Origin: Phycisphaerae bacterium
GTDB lineage: Bacteria; Planctomycetota; Phycisphaerae; SM23-33
NCBI GenBank assembly: GCA_016782885.1
Contig: JADHXQ010000012.1
Coordinates: 1-63,088, forward strand
Direction of reading: 5' to 3'
DNA length: 63,088 nucleotides
The notes under the pieces are model-generated. The model worked only from the letters and a program-made list of their open reading frames with translations. It did no database searches and was not told where the DNA came from. The translations under genes were made by a program, and so were the position numbers. Below, piece after piece: positions 35,658 to 44,054 of the stretch; position 1 is the first letter of the stretch, and each line of letters starts with the position of its first letter.

Positions 35658-35697
35658 ACGCACGTGTGCAGGGCGCTGAGGCCCTGCACATGTGCGT
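35658..35697. promoter_or_regulatory. Long hairpin between oxidoreductase and di-haem gene
   Basis: Seventeen-base arms (35658-35674 and 35681-35697) pair with a single mismatch around a 6-base loop. There is no T-tract on either side. It sits 36 bases upstream of the di-haem gene start, so it could be an attenuator, an mRNA processing or stabilising stem, or a Rho-independent terminator lacking its U-run. Confidence 0.6.
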
Positions 35698-35722
35698 CAA
35701 CGTTCGAGATTGTCTTGGGGGA

Positions 35723-36994
35723 TTAGAGCTTCCACGGTGGGCGCATTGCCCGCGAGAGCATCCGCGATGCGGCCTCGTCACCGATGATGGTTTCCTTTTT
35801 GGGGTCCCACTTGATCTTGCGTCCCGTGCGGATGCAGATGTCGCCGAGGTGGCTCATGAAGTCTGACTGGACGGCCGAATCGATATCCGCCGCCGGCGTC
35901 TTGCGTGACTTGCAGGCGGTCAGGAAGTTGCGGTAGTGGTTTGTGTCCTGGAGAAGCTTCTCTTCGTTGGGCTTGACCTTGGTCTTGAGGATTTCCGGTA
36001 TCGAGGAGCCGGCGCGTCCTCGCGAGGCCCAGATCACGCCTTTGGTTCCGGTGAATGTTGTTTTGTCTCCGCCGGCTTTCAGGGTGAACGTGACTCCGCT
36101 TTCGTACTTGCCCTTGACGTCCCAGTTTACGACGGTGTTGAACAGTCCGGTGGTGGGTATCTTTCCGGTCCCTTCGTACTCGACGGGGGTGTGCGGATAA
36201 CCCCAGTGGGCGATATCGAGCGGGTGCGCGCCCCATCCGGCGATGAAACCGATGGCGTAGTCGTAGATGTGCCACCTGCCCGTACCGATGACCCTGTCTC
36301 GGCAGTAGGGGGCCTTTGGCGCCGGTCCGAGCCACATGTCGTAATCCAGGCCCTCGGGGACCGGTTGGGGAGCGGGGTTCCCGCCGGTGCGTCCGTTGGG
36401 CGCCACCACGTCAATGCTCTTGAGCTCTCCGATGTATCCCGCGCGGACCAGTTCGCAGGCGCGGGCGCAGTGCGTGTTGTTCGACCGCTGCTGCGTACCG
36501 TACTGGAAGATAATGTTGTACCGGTGGATTGCGGCGCGTGCGGCCTTGTTGTGCGTTACGCTGATGCCAAGGGGCTTTTCGCAGTAGACGTCCTTGCCCG
36601 CCTTTGCCGCCGCGATGGTGATCGGGACGTGCCAGTGGTCCGGCGTGGCGCATACGATCGCGTCGATTTCCTTGCACGCAAGCAGTTCGCGGAAGTCGGC
36701 GAATGTCTTGCATCCTTTCTTCTTGTATCTTCCGTCGACCTGTGCGGCGCGTTTTTCGCGGCGGTCCTTGAACGGGTCGCAGGTCGCTATGGACTGCCCT
36801 TCGGCGCAGCGGAGGAAGGCTCCCAGCAGGCCCCCGCCCTGTCCGCCGACGCCGATGTGTCCGACCATGATTTTCTTGGACGGCGCGTCGGCTCCGAACA
36901 CGGACGACGGCACGAGCGTCGGGCATGCTATTGCCGTCGAGGCGACGGCGGTTCCCTTCAGGAAACCTCTGCGTGAGATATTCTTTTTCTTCAT
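35723..36994 (-). CDS. Tat-exported Gfo/Idh/MocA family oxidoreductase
   Basis: 423 aa. Tat motif SRRGFLKG (about 7-14); Rossmann motif VGHIGVGGQGGG (about 44-55); catalytic-lysine motif YCEKPLG (near 142); and the family segments ATPDHWHVPITIAA, GLDYDMWLGPAPKAPY and GWGAHPLDIAHWGY. It is predicted to be exported folded with its nicotinamide cofactor and to act on sugars in the periplasm. GAGGAT supports the ATG. It lies 36 bases after the ThuA-HEAT-DUF6807 gene and about 100 bases before the discoidin/di-haem gene, separated from the latter by the hairpin at 35658-35697. Confidence 0.94.
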   Translation of the reverse strand: MKKKNISRRGFLKGTAVASTAIACPTLVPSSVFGADAPSKKIMVGHIGVGGQGGGLLGAFLRCAEGQSIATCDPFKDRREKRAAQVDGRYKKKGCKTFADFRELLACKEIDAIVCATPDHWHVPITIAAAKAGKDVYCEKPLGISVTHNKAARAAIHRYNIIFQYGTQQRSNNTHCARACELVRAGYIGELKSIDVVAPNGRTGGNPAPQPVPEGLDYDMWLGPAPKAPYCRDRVIGTGRWHIYDYAIGFIAGWGAHPLDIAHWGYPHTPVEYEGTGKIPTTGLFNTVVNWDVKGKYESGVTFTLKAGGDKTTFTGTKGVIWASRGRAGSSIPEILKTKVKPNEEKLLQDTNHYRNFLTACKSRKTPAADIDSAVQSDFMSHLGDICIRTGRKIKWDPKKETIIGDEAASRMLSRAMRPPWKL

Positions 36995-37030
36995 GGTAAT
37001 CCTCTTTCGCTGTTTGGGGTTTTTCAGTAA

Positions 37031-40000
37031 TTAGTTCTTCGCGAATTTCTTGAACTCTTCGTCGAGCATTCCTTTGTCGGCCGCTCCGGGATGCACGAGG
37101 ACTCTGTATTTCAACGTCAAGCTTTCTGACTTCTTCAGAGTGCAGGGCTTATTGTACAATAATGCGGGGCCGAAGTAAGGCATACCTTTTGCAATATACC
37201 ACGGGCTTGGGTGGCGCAGGTTTGACGGGTGATCGAATATCGCGACTCCGGCCTCGGCGCCGCCGGTGGTCTTTCCGCTCGCGTCGACCCAAACCGCGTT
37301 GGGTTGCCCGTGTATTTTCATGTCCTGGCGCCCTGTCGAGTCGAGTATCTTCCACCCGCGCGTTTCCTTGGCCATCCGGATCGACAGACCCGCATACCCG
37401 CCCCAGCCCCTGCCTCCCTTTTCGCCCTTGATGGGCGTCCGGTCGAGCAGGGCGTCGGCGCCGGTGGCTGTGAAGACCGCCGTCCAGTCGATTCGGTACA
37501 GTCCTTCGGCGGTGGGGGCCTCAAACAGAATGGTCCGCTTTTCGGACATGATCTCGCCTTTGTCCGGCGGGTGGTAGCTCAACACGATTTCGACCTTCGC
37601 CGAGAAATCTTTGGCGAGGGCGACCTTGGTGCTCTTTATCTCCGTTCGTCCCTGGGAAAGGCGGGTCTTGCGGTTTTCCTCCCAGTAGTTGAGCGAGTTT
37701 ATCTTCTTCCACGAGAACCACAGCGCCCTGTGCCACACGTGGTCCGGCGGGCGGTGCCACGTCAGCACGCTTCCGTCAATTGTGGCCAGCGGGTGTACAT
37801 AGGGTTTGTCTTCTTTCGGGTCGTGATTCAACTGCCAGACCACCTTGTCGCCGTTTATGAGGGCGACGGCCGTGTCGGTCTGCTTCCAGGATAGCTTCAT
37901 ACTAGTCTTTTTATCGGTATCGGCGGCGCCCGACGAGGACGACGAAGAACTGCTCCTGGGCCTGGCGGTAGGTTTGTCCAGGTCGATCAGTATCTTGGCG
38001 GCCTTGTCTTTGACGATCTTCAGCTTGCAGGCGCCGGTGGCTTTTGCGACCGCCGCCTTGACCGCATCGCGATCGGTGGTAATGAGTTTCTCGGCGATAT
38101 TGACGATTGCCATCGCCGCTTCGTTAACCGTTTCTTTGCTGTCGAGGTGGGAAAGGGCCAGCTTTAAAGCCTTTGTCGACGCGACCGCAGCGAGTCCGCT
38201 GAGAAGCGTTTTTGTGTCCGCGGGGCGTGAGGTGAGTTTCATCGCTTCGGCGTAGATGTCGGCGAGTTTGTCGGCTGGGATGTCCTTGGCTTTGGACGAA
38301 AGTGCCACCAGGCCCCGCACGGCGAGTGTTTTCGGGACGAGCTGCTTTTCGGTTCGTATAACCGCCAGGAGGTCCTCCATTGGCGCCGCATCGGTCCATG
38401 CGGACATGGCCCGGACCGCTGCTGTGCGAACCGCCGGGTCATCGCTTTTCGCCGCTGTGCGGACGATCTTCAGCGATTCTGTTCCTCCGATTCCGCCTGC
38501 TGCTGCAAGTATCGACGCCTTGGCGGCCGGGTCGCCGGCGGTCTTGAACTTACCGGCGAGCATCCTGACGATTTCGCCGGTGGACCTGGCGGAGTTCCTG
38601 GCGGTGGTTATCAGTGCGTTAATGATGCCTCTCCGCTCGCCGGCGGACTTGGTTTCGCCCATCAGGTCGACGAGCCTGGAGCACATCTTGGGGTCGGACA
38701 GATCGCCCAGCGCCTTGATCGCATTTTTTCGGGCGATTGGGTTTGGGTCCTTCGAGGCCATATCGAGCAGGGCGTCCGATGCCGTTCGTGCGCCGCGTGC
38801 GCCGAGTACTAGGGCGATCTCAGCGCGTACTTCCGCGCCCAGCGCCGCGATGAGAGCTTTGTCCACGCCGTCGCCCTTGAGCCTTGCGAGGCTCTGGCAG
38901 ACGACAGGGCGGTCGGACTCATTGCTCATCGCCGCGACCAGCGGTTTCACCGTGGAAGCGTCTCCCAGTTGCCCCATTCCGGTCAGTGCGGCCTGACGCA
39001 CCTCGTCGTTTTTGCTCGACGCCAGCGCGGTTATTGCGCCAAGGGCGGCGCCGTCCCGGCGCCGGGCGAGGATGCCGATTACCTGCACCTGTGCTCCGGG
39101 CGGAAGGTCCGCGAGTTTGCCGGCTACGGCGCCGGTGATATCCTCGCCCTTGAACGTGCCGAGACTCCGTATCGCCGCCGAGCGCATCGTCGGGTCTTTT
39201 CCCGTTAGTGCTGCCAGGAGGATCGGTGCGGCCTTGTCCTTCTGCGCGGCGATTACCCCGCCGAAAGCAGCTATCCTGACGTGCCGCGGGCGGTCCGGAC
39301 CGGAGAGTGTCTTGTATGCTTCCTCCGCTTCGTCGATTTTTCCGGCGTCTGCAAGCGCGTCGGCGCATTTGAGCAGGGCGTCGTTGAGCACGATCCGCAG
39401 GGCGGGCGGCGCTTTCTTGTCAGCCTTGATGAGCAGCGCGAGGGCCTTGGGTCCGCCGATGTTGCCCAGGGCGTCGACGGCGGCTTCGGCGGCGGGTCCT
39501 TTCGGGGCGAGATGCCTGCTTATCACGTCGATTGAATCCGCATCTCGCCTCTCGCCGAGCGTGGAAAGCAGGGTAGCGGTGACTACCGGGCTGCTCGACG
39601 CCAGCAGCTTCCGCATCGCCGCCAGGGCTTCAGCCCCGGGAATCCGAATAAGCGCCGCGCGTGCCTCGCCGGCGAGATCCGCATCCTCAAGCAGGGCGGT
39701 AAGGATGGGAACTTCCGTGGCCGATCCTACGAGCGAAAGCTGGTCGCAGACGAACTTTTTGCAGTCGGTGGTGGCTTGGGATTTGAGCATTGCAGCGAGC
39801 TTCGCGGCGATTTCCTGTCGCGATTTTGGTTTTTTTGAGGCTCTTTGTACGAATTGGGCCGCTTCGGTCAGGGCCTCTCTGTTTTCGGGGTACTTGTAGT
39901 TGGCGATCGCTTCGAGCACCGTATCGGCGCCCTTGTCCGGGGCGTTATCCGGGCCCTTGTTTGCGGCGATGGTGACCTTTCCCGTCGCCGCCCACTCGAT

Positions 40001-40729
40001 TCCCCGCAGCATCAGCAGCTTGCAGCCCGGTTTTTCCAGGGCCTTCACGTCGTGTCCGAGGGAGGTGTAGAACCCGCGTCCCTTTCCGAACTGCGTGCAT
40101 ATCGCGATAGGTTCGTCCTTGCCGGTTCCGCCCTTATTCTTGGCGGACATTGCCGTGCAGAGGACTTTCCGTCCGGGCGTCGGTTGGAGCACAACCAGCC
40201 TGTGCCACAACTCGTCGGACGTTTTGAAGCTTTTCATGCCCCTGGTGATCGGATGATCGACATCGGTCATTTCCACCGTGAACTCGTGGTATCGCCCGTG
40301 ACCGGTGCCCTTGCCCCACGTGCCCCCGATGATCTTCTGGAATCCCACCCAATCGTGAAAACTGGAACTGCCCGCGTGGAACGAGACCATCCCCTTTCCG
40401 CCTGCTACGAAATCGTCAATCGCCTTTTCGGTCTCCAGGCCCCACAGGTGTCCGGTTTTCTTCGGAAATCCGGTCCACCCGTTTAAGATCACATCGTATC
40501 CGGAAAGCGACTTGGCGGTGATCTCGGCGGGTTTCTCGGTGACGTCGACCTTGAACCGCCCGCTGTCTTCGAGGGTCTTCTTCAGCGAGGGGGTCGTCAA
40601 CTGCCACCTGTGATTGTTTCGGCCCGTGATGAACAGGACGCGGATCGGCTTGGCGGCGGCTTCCGATCCAGCCAGCAACGCGACCAGTGCAAATTGGATT
40701 ACGATCAGTTTCTTCGTGCTGAGTGTCAC
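37031..40729 (-). CDS. ThuA - HEAT-repeat - DUF6807 fusion protein
   Basis: 1232 aa, exported (signal peptide about 1-26). Part 1 (about 28-250) is a ThuA-like class I glutamine-amidotransferase-fold domain: IRVLFITGRNNHRW, VSFHAGSSSFHDW and GKGRGFYTSLGHD. Part 2 (about 270-915) is a long HEAT-repeat solenoid (repeated AAIRSLGTFKGE or AALTGMGQLGD-type helices). A polyserine linker (eight Ser near 922-936) leads to part 3 (about 950-1232), DUF6807, with RPPDHVWHRALWFSW, GWGGYAGLSIRMA and AVWVDASG. ThuA proteins are tied to disaccharide oxidation routes, while DUF6807 (once called PmoA-like) is uncharacterised and common in planctomycetes. Start is GTG with GGGAGG seven bases upstream. The three parts in one chain suggest they act on one substrate (inference). 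Confidence 0.9.
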   Translation of the reverse strand: MTLSTKKLIVIQFALVALLAGSEAAAKPIRVLFITGRNNHRWQLTTPSLKKTLEDSGRFKVDVTEKPAEITAKSLSGYDVILNGWTGFPKKTGHLWGLETEKAIDDFVAGGKGMVSFHAGSSSFHDWVGFQKIIGGTWGKGTGHGRYHEFTVEMTDVDHPITRGMKSFKTSDELWHRLVVLQPTPGRKVLCTAMSAKNKGGTGKDEPIAICTQFGKGRGFYTSLGHDVKALEKPGCKLLMLRGIEWAATGKVTIAANKGPDNAPDKGADTVLEAIANYKYPENREALTEAAQFVQRASKKPKSRQEIAAKLAAMLKSQATTDCKKFVCDQLSLVGSATEVPILTALLEDADLAGEARAALIRIPGAEALAAMRKLLASSSPVVTATLLSTLGERRDADSIDVISRHLAPKGPAAEAAVDALGNIGGPKALALLIKADKKAPPALRIVLNDALLKCADALADAGKIDEAEEAYKTLSGPDRPRHVRIAAFGGVIAAQKDKAAPILLAALTGKDPTMRSAAIRSLGTFKGEDITGAVAGKLADLPPGAQVQVIGILARRRDGAALGAITALASSKNDEVRQAALTGMGQLGDASTVKPLVAAMSNESDRPVVCQSLARLKGDGVDKALIAALGAEVRAEIALVLGARGARTASDALLDMASKDPNPIARKNAIKALGDLSDPKMCSRLVDLMGETKSAGERRGIINALITTARNSARSTGEIVRMLAGKFKTAGDPAAKASILAAAGGIGGTESLKIVRTAAKSDDPAVRTAAVRAMSAWTDAAPMEDLLAVIRTEKQLVPKTLAVRGLVALSSKAKDIPADKLADIYAEAMKLTSRPADTKTLLSGLAAVASTKALKLALSHLDSKETVNEAAMAIVNIAEKLITTDRDAVKAAVAKATGACKLKIVKDKAAKILIDLDKPTARPRSSSSSSSSGAADTDKKTSMKLSWKQTDTAVALINGDKVVWQLNHDPKEDKPYVHPLATIDGSVLTWHRPPDHVWHRALWFSWKKINSLNYWEENRKTRLSQGRTEIKSTKVALAKDFSAKVEIVLSYHPPDKGEIMSEKRTILFEAPTAEGLYRIDWTAVFTATGADALLDRTPIKGEKGGRGWGGYAGLSIRMAKETRGWKILDSTGRQDMKIHGQPNAVWVDASGKTTGGAEAGVAIFDHPSNLRHPSPWYIAKGMPYFGPALLYNKPCTLKKSESLTLKYRVLVHPGAADKGMLDEEFKKFAKN

Positions 40730-40795
40730 TATTCAGCCTCCCGGAATGTTCAGCAAATTAAGCAGTTATGCGCAACGACACCTATGTCGGGACGT

Positions 40796-40801
40796 ATTAT
40801 A
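40796..40801 (-). promoter_or_regulatory. Perfect -10 box upstream of the ThuA fusion gene
   Basis: TATAAT on the minus strand, 67 bases before the GTG start. No -35 is found at 16-18 bases; TTGTCG lies 24 bases upstream, so an activator may be needed. Confidence 0.4.
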
Positions 40802-40888
40802 CCCACCGGGCAACCGCCAAGCTATCGACAACTTCCCCCATGGAAAACGCACCGAGACGCCGGTTATTGGCTTCTTTTTCGTGTGGGT

Positions 40889-42457
40889 TTATGCGGGAGG
40901 CAGCGCGCCTTTCCACCCTTTTCTCAGCAGGGCGCGCATCTTCTTTGCCAGTTCGGCGTTCTCCGATTTGTTTGCGATGTTCCTGTTTTCAAGGGGGTCG
41001 GTCTTGTGATCGTACAATTCAGCGTCACCTTTCGGGGCGTTTTCGAGTTTCACTCCGCGTTTCAGCCATTCGACGAAACGGTAGCGATCCGTGGCGATGG
41101 TATAACCCATCATCCCGCGCCGCGGATACTGGCTGAACGCCGCCTTTTTCCATGGACGTTTCGGATCGTCGATCAGCGGAGCGAAACTCGTGCCCTCCAG
41201 GTGGGGCGGTAACGGAAGTCCGCAAAGCTCGCACAGTGATGGATAGATATCCACGAATTCGACCAGGGCTTCAGTTTTTGCACCGGGATTCTTCTGTTTC
41301 GGAACGCGGATTATCATGGGAACCCGCGTGTCGATTTCGAAGTTGGTGTGCTTGCACCAGCAGTCGTGGTCGCCGAGCTTCCACCCGTGGTCGCCCCAAA
41401 GGATCACGATCGTGTTGCCCTTCAGCCCCAGCTTGTCCAGGGCATCGAGAAGCAATCCGACATTGGCGTCGGTGAAACTGCAGCATGCGAAATATCCGTG
41501 CCTCAGCGTTATCGCCAGGTCGTCGGGAATCTTTTCCTTTCCCTGGGGCATGTCCTTGTAGTTTCGCAGTTCGCCGTAGGTCGTCAGGCTCCAGGAATAG
41601 GCGCCTTCGGGGGCGAAGCGATTCGGCGCGAGGCCGATCTTCTTGCGATCGTACATGTCCCAGTACTTTTTCGGGGCGACAAACGGAAGGTGCGGTTTCA
41701 GAAATCCAACGGCGAGAAAGAAGGGTTCCTTTTTGCCCTTCAGCTTTTTGAGAGTCGCGACTCCGAGTCTCGCCGTGGCGCCGTCCCTGACCTGTGAGTC
41801 GGGAACATCGGGCGCCTCGTAAGCCGGGCCGTTGACCCTGAATTTGCGCCCTTCGCGGTATTTAAGTCTTCGTCCGAGTTTTTTTACCAACTCCCTGCGC
41901 TTGATTTGCAGCTTGGCGTTGGCTTTTTTGAGCCAGCCGATCGTCTCCTTGTTGAAATATCCGCTCCACCGCGGCAGGGCGGGTGCGGGAGGCTTTCCCC
42001 CCAATACCCATGGTACGCTCCACGATTTCTCATCGTTGAGGCTGCCGTGGTAGATCTTTCCCATCCCCTGGGCGAAGTATCCGTTTTTCATGAAGTGCTG
42101 TGGAAGCGTCACCACGTCCGGGATGGTTTCGCGAAAGTGCGTGTCCAGGTTATAGACCCTTGTCGTGTCGGGGCGGGCGCCGGTCATCAGCGATGTCCGC
42201 GACGGGCTGCAGATCGCCTGCTGGCAGTACGCGCGGTTAAACAGCAGGCCCCCGGCCGCCAGCTTGTCGATATTGGGCGACTTGATGTGCCTGGCGCCGT
42301 AGCATCCCAGTTCGGGCCTCAGGTCGTCGACCGCGATAAACAGCACGTTCATTCGTTCTCTGGCCGCTTCGGCGCCGATCGATTTAAGGGCGCCTGCTGA
42401 TGCGACGGCGACCGCGGCGGTGCGAAGGAAATCTCTGCGTCGAATCCCGTTATTCAT
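40889..42457 (-). CDS. Tat-exported sulfatase, iduronate-2-sulfatase-like
   Basis: 522 aa type I sulfatase. Tat motif RRRDFLR (about 6-12); metal ligands in FIAVDDLRPELGCYG (Asp44, Asp45); formylglycine motif CSPSRTSLMTGARP with Cys83; then TTRVYNLDTHFR and LWGDHGWKLGDH. The segments VDDLRPELGCYG and TGARPDTTRVYN are typical of the iduronate-2-sulfatase branch, so a uronic-acid or hexose 2-O-sulfate is a reasonable guess. AAGGTG six bases upstream supports the ATG at 42457 over a GTG three codons earlier. Neighbours on the same strand are a Gfo/Idh gene upstream and the ThuA fusion downstream. Confidence 0.93.
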   Translation of the reverse strand: MNNGIRRRDFLRTAAVAVASAGALKSIGAEAARERMNVLFIAVDDLRPELGCYGARHIKSPNIDKLAAGGLLFNRAYCQQAICSPSRTSLMTGARPDTTRVYNLDTHFRETIPDVVTLPQHFMKNGYFAQGMGKIYHGSLNDEKSWSVPWVLGGKPPAPALPRWSGYFNKETIGWLKKANAKLQIKRRELVKKLGRRLKYREGRKFRVNGPAYEAPDVPDSQVRDGATARLGVATLKKLKGKKEPFFLAVGFLKPHLPFVAPKKYWDMYDRKKIGLAPNRFAPEGAYSWSLTTYGELRNYKDMPQGKEKIPDDLAITLRHGYFACCSFTDANVGLLLDALDKLGLKGNTIVILWGDHGWKLGDHDCWCKHTNFEIDTRVPMIIRVPKQKNPGAKTEALVEFVDIYPSLCELCGLPLPPHLEGTSFAPLIDDPKRPWKKAAFSQYPRRGMMGYTIATDRYRFVEWLKRGVKLENAPKGDAELYDHKTDPLENRNIANKSENAELAKKMRALLRKGWKGALPPA

Positions 42458-42584
42458 AGGAAGCACCTTTCGTGTTACCCCGCTATTGCAGCTTGTATTA
42501 TCACCAGTTTTCGAATTCTATCATATGCCGGGAGGGAGTTATCTAATATCCTGACAGCTTGACCCCGATGCCGCCTCGATCGGA

Positions 42585-43922
42585 TCAGTACTTGCGGTAC
42601 GTCTTGTGGAGGTACTTTTCGACTTTGGGGGCGTTGGGGATTTTCAGGTTCTTCGCATCCCACTCGATCCTGGCATACAGGCCGTTGTTGTTGAATCGCC
42701 GCCCGGCGCGGATGGCTACGTTGCCAAGTTGGACCAGCTCGGTCAGCGGGCCGGAATGCTCGAAGTTAGCGCCGGCGGGTTTTCCGCCCTTGCAGGCGGC
42801 GATCCATTCGCGGTAGTGCCCGATCGATCGCGGGATGGTTTTGGGCGGTCGTTTATAGGCGAGCATTTTCGACTCGGGGAAGATCCGCGGTCCCCCCCCG
42901 TAACACGTGCAGATGATCTTGCCCGTCTCGCCGATGAATACGACGCCCTCGTTGTCGCCGCGCCGGCGGGTGATCTCCAGTCCCACCGGCCACGGGGGCA
43001 TGATACCGCCGTCGAACCAGGTAACCCGCACCGGCGGCTTCTTGCCCCGGGCGCCGAACTCGTAGTAGATGGTCGAGGCCAGCGGTCCGGTCTCGTCGTT
43101 GACTTTCGTCGAGTAGGCCTCCACCGACACGGGGTTGCCCAGTTCCAGCACGCTGAAAGGCGTGTTGATCACGTGGCAGCCCATATCGCCCAGCGCGCAG
43201 GAGCCGAAGTCCCACCATCCGCGCCAGGTGAACGGTAGATACGCCGGATGGTAAGGGCGTTTGGGCGACGGTCCCAGCCACATCTCCCAGTCCAACCCGT
43301 CGGGCACCTTCGGGGTGTCCTTGGGTCGCCCTATGCCCTGAGGCCAGACCGGCTTGTTGGTCCAGCAGTGTACCTGGCGCACCGCTCCGATCGCCCCGTC
43401 ATCGACCCATTCCTTTATAATCCGCCAGCCCTGACCGGCGTGTCCCTGGATGCCCATTTGGGTCGCCACCTTGGCTTTGCGGGCGGCCTCGGTAAGCTGA
43501 CGCACCTCGCCTACACCGTGGGCCATCGGCTTCTGTACGAACACGTGCTTGCCTAACCGGATCGCATGCATCGCCGCGGGAAAGTGAATGTGGTCGGGCG
43601 TGGTGACCGTCACGGCGTCGATCTGCTTGTCCATCTTGTCCAGCATGCGCCGGAAGTCCTTGAACTTCGGCGTCTTCGCATGTCGCTTGAACGTCTCTGC
43701 AGCCCGCCTGGCGTCGACGTCGCACAGGGCGACGATGTTCTGGCTTTCCATGTTGCGGACATCGTTACCTCCCATACCGCCGCATCCGATACAAGCGACG
43801 TTCAGCTTCTCGCTGGGCGGCGTCTGACCACGCCCCAGCACGTGACGCGGTACGATCGAAAAGACTCCCGCCGCCGCCAATTGGCCAACGAAGCGCCGCC
43901 TCGATAACTCTGTTCGTTTCAT
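42585..43922 (-). CDS. Tat-exported Gfo/Idh/MocA family oxidoreductase
   Basis: 445 aa. Tat motif SRRRFVGQ (about 7-14); Rossmann motif VACIGCGGMGG (about 42-52); TTPDHIHFPAAMHAI; and the catalytic-lysine motif, here FVQKPM instead of the usual EKP, so Lys is kept but the preceding Glu is Gln. The C-terminal domain has GLDWEMWLGPSPKRPYH and DMGCHVINTPF. It is predicted to be a periplasmic sugar oxidoreductase with tightly bound NAD(P). GGGAGC supports the ATG. A TATACT at 43948-43953 (minus strand) may be its -10 box, though no -35 is seen. The gene is flanked on both sides by sulfatase genes on the same strand. Confidence 0.93.
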   Translation of the reverse strand: MKRTELSRRRFVGQLAAAGVFSIVPRHVLGRGQTPPSEKLNVACIGCGGMGGNDVRNMESQNIVALCDVDARRAAETFKRHAKTPKFKDFRRMLDKMDKQIDAVTVTTPDHIHFPAAMHAIRLGKHVFVQKPMAHGVGEVRQLTEAARKAKVATQMGIQGHAGQGWRIIKEWVDDGAIGAVRQVHCWTNKPVWPQGIGRPKDTPKVPDGLDWEMWLGPSPKRPYHPAYLPFTWRGWWDFGSCALGDMGCHVINTPFSVLELGNPVSVEAYSTKVNDETGPLASTIYYEFGARGKKPPVRVTWFDGGIMPPWPVGLEITRRRGDNEGVVFIGETGKIICTCYGGGPRIFPESKMLAYKRPPKTIPRSIGHYREWIAACKGGKPAGANFEHSGPLTELVQLGNVAIRAGRRFNNNGLYARIEWDAKNLKIPNAPKVEKYLHKTYRKY

Positions 43923-44054
43923 CCACTTGCTCCCTTGCCTGAACTCCAGTATACCGAAGAAAACGCCCGCCGCGGGGCATTTTCAATGAGCGATTGTATC
44001 CGATGCGATGCGTTGGGCAAGCCGGATCCTGGATTTGGGCGGCGTCCCGTGGGC

